Shown in pieces: positions 58,303-64,000 of a stretch of 64,000 nucleotides of DNA. A program made the position numbers and the translations under genes. Under the pieces are notes generated by a model that made no database searches, had not been told where the DNA came from, and saw nothing but the letters and a program-made list of their open reading frames with translations. The first letter of the stretch is position 1. The number at the start of each line of letters is the position of its first letter. The stretch lies in the NCBI RefSeq assembly GCF_024213195.1, contig NZ_JANAVF010000020.1:1-64000 (forward strand). Direction: 5' to 3'. This DNA comes from Streptomyces sp. TBY4. GTDB lineage: Bacteria > Actinomycetota > Actinomycetes > Streptomycetales > Streptomycetaceae.

Positions 58303-58937
58303 CGGCTCGTCCCCGCACCCGGATCCGGGTCGCGGCACTGCTCCTCGCCGCCGGAGCGGTCGCGCTGAGCGGCTGCGGCACGAGGGCCGCGGGCGCCGCG
58401 GACGAGGCCGGACCTCCGGCGCCGTCCGTGACCCCCTCCGTGGACTACGCGGCCCGGGCGGCCGCGGCGGTCGCGCGCCACGACCGGCTGTTCCCCGCGA
58501 TCGCGGCGCGGTGCGCGGACGTCGGCGAGGGCACGGGGGGCGCGAGCCCCGGGCCGGGGGCGGGCGAGCTGCCCGAGGACCCCGAGGCACGCAAGTACGC
58601 GGAGAACCACGCCTACAAGCAGCAGGCTCAGCTCACCCCCGGCGCCCGGTGCCGGGGCGACGCGCACGCCGCACGGATCAAGGAGGCGGTGACCGGCGGT
58701 GCCGGCGGGAAGGCCGCGCCGCGCACGGCGGAGGAGCTCCGCGCGGTCCTGACCGGACTGGGGTACGGGTTCGACGGCGGGGGTGTTTACGAGTCCGGAG
58801 CGGTGAACGTCTCGTTCGTCCTCTCGGTCCCCGAGAGCGGCCCGTGCGTGACGGGCCGGCTGGGCCCGCCGGTGACCGTGAAGGCCCACGGGATGTACGT
58901 GGAGGGCGGCTGCCTGGAACCCCGCGGAGGCCACTGA
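58299..58937 (+). CDS. Putative lipoprotein, function unknown
   Basis: The 212-residue protein has a lipoprotein signal (basic TARPRTRIR, hydrophobic core, lipobox ALSGC) so Cys26 would be lipidated. The mature part has four further Cys residues (in ARCADVG, ARCRGD, GPCVTG and GGCLEP) that could form two disulfides, with a low-complexity Gly/Pro stretch between. I do not recognise the family. The GTG overlaps the GNAT stop by four bases, indicating co-expression; no functional link is clear. Confidence 0.75.
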   Translation: MTARPRTRIRVAALLLAAGAVALSGCGTRAAGAADEAGPPAPSVTPSVDYAARAAAAVARHDRLFPAIAARCADVGEGTGGASPGPGAGELPEDPEARKYAENHAYKQQAQLTPGARCRGDAHAARIKEAVTGGAGGKAAPRTAEELRAVLTGLGYGFDGGGVYESGAVNVSFVLSVPESGPCVTGRLGPPVTVKAHGMYVEGGCLEPRGGH

Positions 58938-58960
58938 CCCTCAAGCGGCCGACTCCCGGC

Positions 58961-59833
58961 TCACGTCGCGTCGGCGTCGGCGGCGTCCTTCGCGGCGTCC
59001 CCGGCGAGGGCCAGGACTCCGGCGCAGATCAGGGACAGGCCCAGCAGCTGGGCCAGCAGCCACCAGTGCGTGCGGAGGTGTTCCTCGTACAGGAGCACGC
59101 CCAGTGCGACGCTCACGCCGGCGTCGCCGAGCGTCAGCGCGGGCTGGGAGGCGACCAGCGGGCCGCCCTGCATCGCATGTTCGAGGAGCAGGAGGGCGCA
59201 GATCCCGGTCGCGCCGAAGGCGTAGGTCTCCCAGGTGCGGAGGAAGGCGCCGATGCCGGCTTCGTCGAGCACGTGCATGGCCGATTTCATCAGCGCGGCG
59301 GTCAGCGCGTAGCAGACGGCGGTGGCCGCGCCGAGGCAGCCGGCGCGCATCCGGCCGGGGCGCCGCCGCAGGCCGGCCCAGGCGAGCACCGCCACGGCCA
59401 CTGCGGACGCGGCCAGGGCCAGGATCCACCGGTCGGCCGGAACGTCCGTACGGTTGCCCGCCGGCGAGGCGGCCACCAGGACGATTCCGAGTCCGGCAAC
59501 CACGCCGCCCACGGCGAGCCACAACGGCCCCGGCAGCCGGCTGCGCGTCACGAGGGAGGCGATCAGCAGCGCGAGCGGCAGCTCCAGGACGAACAGGGGC
59601 TGTACGAGGGCCAGCGGGCCCGTGGCCAGGGCCACGGCCTGGCCGACGCCGGCCGCGATCACCGCCAGGATGCCGCCGAGCCAGAGGGGGCGTCGCAGCA
59701 GGTCGAGGACCAGCCCGAAGCGGAATCCGTCGCTCTGCGGCACCGTGAGGGCCGCCCGCCGCTGGAGCACGGTCGCGAGGGCGTTGCTGAGCGCCGCGAA
59801 CAGCGCGAAGAGGACCGGCACGAGGAAGCCCAC
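58961..59833 (-). CDS. EamA-like DMT-family membrane protein
   Basis: The 290-residue protein has nine to ten membrane segments in the EamA style, including FALFAALSNALATVLQRRA at the N-terminus, PLALVQPLFVLELPLALLIAS in the first half and GVSVALGVLLYEEHLR in the second. It resembles the NIPA-like subset of DMT proteins. The GTG at 59833 is preferred over 59872 because GAGG lies 8 bases upstream. It is convergent with the lipoprotein gene and downstream of bioD on the same strand but separated from it by a hairpin. The substrate is unknown. Confidence 0.85.
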   Translation of the reverse strand: MGFLVPVLFALFAALSNALATVLQRRAALTVPQSDGFRFGLVLDLLRRPLWLGGILAVIAAGVGQAVALATGPLALVQPLFVLELPLALLIASLVTRSRLPGPLWLAVGGVVAGLGIVLVAASPAGNRTDVPADRWILALAASAVAVAVLAWAGLRRRPGRMRAGCLGAATAVCYALTAALMKSAMHVLDEAGIGAFLRTWETYAFGATGICALLLLEHAMQGGPLVASQPALTLGDAGVSVALGVLLYEEHLRTHWWLLAQLLGLSLICAGVLALAGDAAKDAADADAT

Positions 59834-59908
59834 GCCCCGATCCTCATCCGCCCCGCCGCCGCTCCCCGCCACGACACCGCCGGGTGGGCGCGCGGAGCCG
59901 CCCGTTCC

Positions 59909-59932
59909 CCCCGTCCGGCCTCACGGACGGGG
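59909..59932 (-). terminator. Terminator of the bioBAD operon
   Basis: CCCCGTCCG (59909-59917) pairs perfectly with 59924-59932 around a 6-base loop, 22 bases past the bioD stop. Confidence 0.55.
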
Positions 59933-59954
59933 CCGGGGGGAAGAGGGTGGAGGT

Positions 59955-60656
59955 TCAGGCGGAAGGTGCCGACCAGGTGCCGTGCAGGGAGGCGGCGAGC
60001 CAGCCGGGCGCCGAGGCGCGGAAGGCGGCCGGCGGGAGGGTGCCCGCACCGGCCGGGACCGCGCCCAGGAGGGGGAGTGCGGACACCGAGGGCAGGTCGG
60101 CCAGGTTGCAGCGGGACGCCAGGTCCGGCTCGGCCGGCCAGCTGCCGATCACCACGCCCGGGGAGCTCAGGCCGCGGGCCCGGAGGGCTTCGGCCGTGAG
60201 GGCGGTGGAGTTGAGGGTGCCGAGGCCTGCCGGAGCCACGATCAGCACCGGGGCGTTCAGCAGGCGGGCCGCGTCCGCCAGGGTGTGCCCGGCCTCGTCG
60301 AAGCGGACCAGGAGGCCGCCCGCGCCCTCGACCAGGACCAGGTCGTGGGAGAGGGCGAGTTCGCGGGCCGTCTCCGCGATCCGCTCCGGGGAGACGGTCG
60401 GGAGGCCCGAGCGACGGGCCGCCGTGTCCGGGGCCAGCGGCTCCGGGTAGCGGGCCAGTTCGACCGGGGTGACCGCGGAGCCGGCCAGCCGGCCGACCTC
60501 CGCAGCGTCCCCGGGCTCGTCCGGGCCGACGCCCGTCTGCGCCGGCTTCACTACGGCCACCGAGAGGCCCGCCGCGAGCGCCGCCGCCGCGACGGCCGAG
60601 GTGACCACCGTCTTGCCGATCTCGGTCCCCGTCCCGGAGACCATCAGTACCGCCAT
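59955..60656 (-). CDS. bioD: Dethiobiotin synthetase
   Basis: The 233-residue enzyme makes dethiobiotin from 7,8-diaminopelargonate, CO2 and ATP. The P-loop is GTGTEIGKT (residues 8-16). The substrate Lys and Asp are seen in VVKPAQTG and GPDEPGDA, and VEGAGGLLVRFDE carries the carboxylate-binding loop. ATG at 60656, with one base between it and the bioA stop, so translation is coupled. It is the last gene of bioB-bioA-bioD and is followed by a hairpin. Confidence 0.96.
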   Translation of the reverse strand: MAVLMVSGTGTEIGKTVVTSAVAAAALAAGLSVAVVKPAQTGVGPDEPGDAAEVGRLAGSAVTPVELARYPEPLAPDTAARRSGLPTVSPERIAETARELALSHDLVLVEGAGGLLVRFDEAGHTLADAARLLNAPVLIVAPAGLGTLNSTALTAEALRARGLSSPGVVIGSWPAEPDLASRCNLADLPSVSALPLLGAVPAGAGTLPPAAFRASAPGWLAASLHGTWSAPSA

Positions 60657-60657
60657 G

Positions 60658-61995
60658 TCAGGCCTCCCTCGCGGCCGCGACCACGGCCCGGCAGATGCGG
60701 GCCACGTCGGCGTCGCCCGTCACGTACGGCGGCATCGTGTAGATCAGGTCCCGGAACGGGCGCAGCCAGACGCCCTCCCGGACCGCCGCCGCCGTGGCGC
60801 GGCCCATGTCGACGGGGTGGTCGAGCTGGACCACGCCGATCGCGCCCAGGACCCGTACCTCCCGTACGCCCGGCAGGTCCGCGGCCGGGGCCAGGCCCTC
60901 CAGGAGGGCAGCCTCGATGCGCTTGACCTCGCCCTGCCAGTCCTGGCCCAGCAGCAGGTCGATGGAGGCCAGGGCCACCGAGGTGGCCAGCGGGTTGCCC
61001 ATGAAGGTCGGCCCGTGGGCCAGGACCGGGACCTCGCCCTTCGAGATCCCGTCCGCCACCCGCTCCGTGCAGAGCGTGGCGGCCAGGGTGAGGTACCCGC
61101 CGGTCAGCGCCTTGCCCAGGCACATCACGTCCGGGGTGATCCCGGCGTGGTCCGCCGCGAACAGCGCGCCCGTGCGGCCGAAGCCGGTGGCGATCTCGTC
61201 CAGGATCAGCAGCACATCGAACTCGTCGCATAGCTCGCGCAGCACCCGGAGGTAGCCAGGGTTGTGGAAGCGCATGCCGCCCGCGCCCTGGACCACCGGC
61301 TCCACGATCACGGCCGCCAGTTCGTCCGCGTGCGCGGCGAACAGGGAGCGCAGGTGGGCGACGTAGGCCTCGTCCACGGGCGCGGAGAAGCCGCTCGGCG
61401 GGACGTCCGCGAAGAGCTGGCGCGGGAGGACGCCCGACCACAGCTCGTGCATGCCGCCCTCGGGGTCGCAGACGGCCATGGGCTGCCAGGTGTCCCCGTG
61501 GTAGCCGCCCCGCCAGGTGAGGAGGCGGGTCTTCCCGGCGCGCCCCACCGAACGCCAGTACTGGAGGCACATCTTCACCGCGACCTCGACCGAGACCGAG
61601 CCCGAGTCGGCGAGGAAGACGTGTTCCAGGCCGGCCGGGGTGAGCTCGACGAGCTTCGCGGCCAGCCGGACGGCGGGCTCGTGGGTGAGCCCGCCGAACA
61701 TCACGTGCGACATCCGGCCGAGCTGGCCGGTGACCGCCCCGTTCAGCACCGGGTGGTTGTACCCGTGGATCGCCGACCACCAGGAGGACATGCCGTCGAC
61801 CAGCTCGTCCTGTCCCTGCGAGGGCTCGGCGAGCCGGAGGCGGACCCCCGAGGCGGAGGCGACGACGAGCGGCTCCTGCCGCCCGGGCATCGGGCCGTAC
61901 GGGTGCCAGACGTGCTGCCGGTCCAGCGCGAGCAGTTCGGCGGCCGGCAGCGCGTCGGGCGAACCCGTCTCGGAGGATTCCGCCTGATCAGGCAT
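60658..61995 (-). CDS. bioA: Adenosylmethionine-8-amino-7-oxononanoate aminotransferase
   Basis: The 445-residue PLP enzyme transfers an amino group from S-adenosylmethionine to KAPA. The class-III aminotransferase motifs are WHPYGPMP (residues 29-36), DGMSSWWSAIHGYNHP, WRGGYHGDTWQPMAV, LILDEIATGFGRTG and the PLP Lys in LGKALTGGYL. The start at 61995 (ATG) overlaps the bioB stop by eight bases; a GTG at 62019 would add residues lacking conservation. It sits between bioB and bioD, as in most biotin operons. Confidence 0.96.
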   Translation of the reverse strand: MPDQAESSETGSPDALPAAELLALDRQHVWHPYGPMPGRQEPLVVASASGVRLRLAEPSQGQDELVDGMSSWWSAIHGYNHPVLNGAVTGQLGRMSHVMFGGLTHEPAVRLAAKLVELTPAGLEHVFLADSGSVSVEVAVKMCLQYWRSVGRAGKTRLLTWRGGYHGDTWQPMAVCDPEGGMHELWSGVLPRQLFADVPPSGFSAPVDEAYVAHLRSLFAAHADELAAVIVEPVVQGAGGMRFHNPGYLRVLRELCDEFDVLLILDEIATGFGRTGALFAADHAGITPDVMCLGKALTGGYLTLAATLCTERVADGISKGEVPVLAHGPTFMGNPLATSVALASIDLLLGQDWQGEVKRIEAALLEGLAPAADLPGVREVRVLGAIGVVQLDHPVDMGRATAAAVREGVWLRPFRDLIYTMPPYVTGDADVARICRAVVAAAREA

Positions 61996-63235
61996 TGGGA
62001 GCGAGGTCCGTTCCCGCACCGCGGCGGCGTACCGCCACCAGGTCGGAGCGGACGTCGCCCGCCTCCGCCTGGACCGGTACGGGGGCCTCGTGCCCGGCGT
62101 GACCCGAGCAGCCGCCGCACGCCGAACCGCAGCCGGCCTCCTCCGCCGTGGCGGAGGAACCGCACACGCCGCCGGACGCGCCGCCGGAACCCTTCGTGCC
62201 GCAGCCTCCGGTGGCGGCGGCCGCGACGTCGGCGCGGTGCGCGGGAAGGGTCGTCGTACCGGCGCCCTCCACCTCGAAACCGGCGTCCGCGATCATGTCG
62301 AGGTCGGCCTGTCCGGCCTGGCCCTCACTGGTCAGGTAGTCGCCGAGGAAGATCGAGTTCGCCACGTGCAGCGCCAGCGGCTGCAGGGTGCGCAGGTGCA
62401 CCTCGCGGCCGCCCGCGATGCGGACCTCGACGTCGGGGCAGACGAAGCGGACCATCGCGAGGATGCGCAGGGCGCGCTGCGGGGTGAGGTTCCACTCCTT
62501 GGCGAGCGGAGTGCCCTCGAAGGGGATGAGGAAGTTGACCGGGACCGAGTCGCTGTCGAGCTCGCGCAGCGCGTAGACGACGTCGACGAGGTCCTCGTCG
62601 CTCTCGCCCATGCCCGCGATCAGGCCCGAGCAGGCCGACAGGCCGGCGGCGTGCGCCTTCTGCACCGTGTCGACCCGGTCCGCGTAGGTGTGGGTCTTGG
62701 TGATGGCGCCGTACGTGGCCTCGGAGGTGTTCAGGTTGTGGTTGTAGGCGTCCGCGCCGGCGTCCTTCAGGCGCTCGGCCTGGCCGTCCGACAGCAGGCC
62801 GAGGCAGGCGCACACCTCGACGCCCTCGTTCTGCTCCTTGATGGCGGCGATCGTCTTGCCGACGCGCTCCACGTCGCGGTCGGTCGGACCGCGCCCGCTC
62901 GCCACCAGGCAGACCCGCTTGGCACCGCCGGCGACGCCGGCGGCCGCGGCCTGGGAGGCCTCATCGGGCTTCAGCCACGTGTACTTGAGGATCTCGGCCT
63001 TCGAACCCAGTCGCTGGGAACAGTACGAGCAGTCCTCGGGGCAGAGCCCCGACTTCAGGTTGACCAGGTAGTTCAGCTTGACCCGGCGTCCGAACCACTG
63101 CCGGCGCACCTTGCCGGCAGCGGCCACCACGTCGAGCAGTTCGTCGTCAGAGGTCGCCAGCACGGCGAGTGCCTCTTCGCGGGTCGGCAGCTCACGCCGC
63201 AGCCCCTTGTCCACGAGGGTGTTCAGCAGGTCCAT
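61988..63235 (-). CDS. bioB: Biotin synthase with Cys-rich C-terminal extension
   Basis: The 415-residue radical-SAM enzyme inserts sulfur into dethiobiotin. The radical cluster motif is Cys65-x3-Cys69-x2-Cys72 (CPEDCSYC). The other core motifs are present (YNHNLNTS, GLIAGMGE, FLIPFEGTPL, and IAGGREVHLR for the [2Fe-2S] Arg). From about residue 342 a 74-residue tail has no counterpart in E. coli-type BioB (about 346 residues): Gly/Ser-rich with Cys345, 358, 369, 373, 376 and His379/382, then a variable end. Cys369-x3-Cys373-x2-Cys376 repeats the cluster spacing. ATG at 63235. First gene of bioBAD, divergent from bioF. Confidence 0.97.
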   Translation of the reverse strand: MDLLNTLVDKGLRRELPTREEALAVLATSDDELLDVVAAAGKVRRQWFGRRVKLNYLVNLKSGLCPEDCSYCSQRLGSKAEILKYTWLKPDEASQAAAAGVAGGAKRVCLVASGRGPTDRDVERVGKTIAAIKEQNEGVEVCACLGLLSDGQAERLKDAGADAYNHNLNTSEATYGAITKTHTYADRVDTVQKAHAAGLSACSGLIAGMGESDEDLVDVVYALRELDSDSVPVNFLIPFEGTPLAKEWNLTPQRALRILAMVRFVCPDVEVRIAGGREVHLRTLQPLALHVANSIFLGDYLTSEGQAGQADLDMIADAGFEVEGAGTTTLPAHRADVAAAATGGCGTKGSGGASGGVCGSSATAEEAGCGSACGGCSGHAGHEAPVPVQAEAGDVRSDLVAVRRRGAGTDLAPNA

Positions 63236-63304
63236 GATGCCGATCCTGTCCCACCCGGGCACTCCCGGCCAAGGAGAGATCGAACAACATGGCCGGAAGA
63301 GAGT

Positions 63305-63349
63305 GTGTGTATCGCCACACCTGACGCAGGGGTCACGGGCGGTTAGGGT
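63305..63349. promoter_or_regulatory. bioF promoter and palindrome in the bioB-bioF control region
   Basis: CTGACG (63321-63326) and TAGGGT (63344-63349, a full TAGRRT match), spaced 17 bases, point toward bioF with a start near 63356. GTGTG and CACAC (63305-63309, 63316-63320) form an inverted repeat abutting the -35, a position where a biotin repressor could act on both divergent operons. I cannot match it to a named BirA or BioQ site. Confidence 0.5.
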
Positions 63350-63392
63350 CGGGCAGGTCTGTGGACTGCCGACAAAAACCCGAGGACCGTCG

Positions 63393-64000
63393 ATGCCGCA
63401 CCAGCACACCCCCGCCCCCGTGGACGTCTTCTCCTGGATCGACGACGCGGAGCAGGTCAGGGAGCGGGCCGGACTCGTCCGGACGCTGCGTCCGCGTCCG
63501 GCGGACTCCCCGCTCCTCGATCTCGCGAGCAACGACTACCTCGGGCTCTCCCGGCACCCGGAGACCGTACGGGGCGCGCAGGAGGCCGCCGAGCGCTGGG
63601 GCGCGGGGGCCACCGGATCGCGCCTGGTCACCGGCACCACCGAACTGCACGCCGAACTGGAGCGGGAGCTCGCCGCCTTCTGCGGGTTCGAGGCGGCGCT
63701 GGTCCTTTCCTCCGGGTACGCGGCCAATCTGGCCGCCGTCACCGCGCTCAGCGACCGGGGCACCCTGGTGGTCTCCGACGCGGGCAACCACGCCTCGATC
63801 GTGGACGGCTGCCGGCTCTCGCGCGCCGAGACCGCCGTGGTCCCGCACGCCGACCCGGACGCCGCCCGCAAGACGCTCGCCGCCCACCAGGGACGGGCGC
63901 TGCTGGTCACCGACTCGGTGTTCTCGGTCGACGGGGACGCCGCCCCGCTCGCGGCCCACGCCGAGGTCTGCCGGGATGAGGGCGCGGCCCTGCTCGTGGA
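63393..64000 (+). CDS. bioF: 8-amino-7-oxononanoate synthase, 5' part (runs off the window)
   Basis: The first 202 codons of a PLP-dependent alpha-oxoamine synthase. It joins pimeloyl-ACP/CoA with L-alanine to form KAPA, the step before bioA. Landmarks are LLDLASNDYLGLSRHP (about residues 42-57), GAGATGSRLVTGTTELHAELE, SSGYAANLAAVTALSD and SDAGNHASIVDGCRLS with the His that stacks on PLP, then LVTDSVFSVDGDAAPL. The PLP lysine lies beyond the window. ATG at 63393 with GAGGA upstream. It is divergent from bioBAD, completing the biotin set except for pimeloyl supply. Confidence 0.96.
   Translation, partial: MPHQHTPAPVDVFSWIDDAEQVRERAGLVRTLRPRPADSPLLDLASNDYLGLSRHPETVRGAQEAAERWGAGATGSRLVTGTTELHAELERELAAFCGFEAALVLSSGYAANLAAVTALSDRGTLVVSDAGNHASIVDGCRLSRAETAVVPHADPDAARKTLAAHQGRALLVTDSVFSVDGDAAPLAAHAEVCRDEGAALLV

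Overview
This window is high-GC actinobacterial chromosome, almost certainly Streptomyces. The codons are strongly G/C-ending, GTG and TTG starts are common, and many -10-like hexamers of the TAGRRT type sit 6-8 bases before a start codon. The gene set also fits: a third, divergent EF-Tu (tuf3 type), DUF3037, a DUF8017-like membrane protein, HutC/GntR and ROK regulators, and a short GC-rich extragenic repeat familiar from Streptomyces. It looks like ordinary chromosome rather than an island: I see no intact insertion sequence, prophage, CRISPR array, rRNA or tRNA gene. Two broken genes (28380-28571 and 32275-32583) mark small recombination scars.

Layout. 1-4.5 kb: an EamA exporter divergent from a LysR regulator, a PPOX-family flavoprotein, a cysteine-hydrolase-fold protein lacking its catalytic residues, and an overlapping pair of a HipA-like kinase and a DUF3037 protein. 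4.5-8 kb: two tandem short-chain dehydrogenases behind a promoter set inside a long inverted repeat, then an orphan family-5 solute-binding lipoprotein. 8-16.5 kb: uracil-DNA glycosylase, small proteins, DinB-fold and Gfo/Idh/MocA proteins, apolipoprotein N-acyltransferase, a SnoaL-like protein, undecaprenyl-diphosphatase, a TVP38 membrane protein and an AlkD-like protein. 16.5-28.5 kb: EF-Tu3, a patatin, a spermidine-synthase-like protein, an MFS exporter, a hotdog thioesterase, a family-3 glycosidase, DedA, gamma carbonic anhydrase and a left-handed beta-helix acyltransferase.

28.5-34 kb: an EamA exporter with a PASTA-like gene remnant fused to its end, its divergent XRE-cupin regulator, a HAD phosphatase, a CoA-binding protein, several small proteins and YigZ. 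34-46 kb: SbcD-SbcC nuclease, rhodanese, a DUF885 metallopeptidase-like protein, a membrane-ACT-GNAT fusion, PhoD with a PHO-box-like repeat, an alpha/beta hydrolase, and a HutC-type GntR regulator whose promoter carries a DasR-like palindrome. 46-54 kb: a ROK regulator, a two-component system divergent from an ABC exporter, a HAD phosphatase, and purB with mug translationally overlapped. 54-64 kb: an SGNH hydrolase, two CNNM/CBS membrane proteins, a GNAT-lipoprotein pair, a third EamA-type transporter, and the biotin cluster: bioB-bioA-bioD leftward and bioF rightward (cut by the window end) around a shared control region.

The genes work mostly as independent housekeeping and accessory units. 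The clear co-operating sets are bioF/bioBAD (pimeloyl-ACP or pimeloyl-CoA to biotin), sbcDC (end processing), purB-mug, the kinase-regulator pair with its divergent ABC exporter, the two SDRs, the CNNM pair, and the HipA-like/DUF3037 pair, whose function is unknown.
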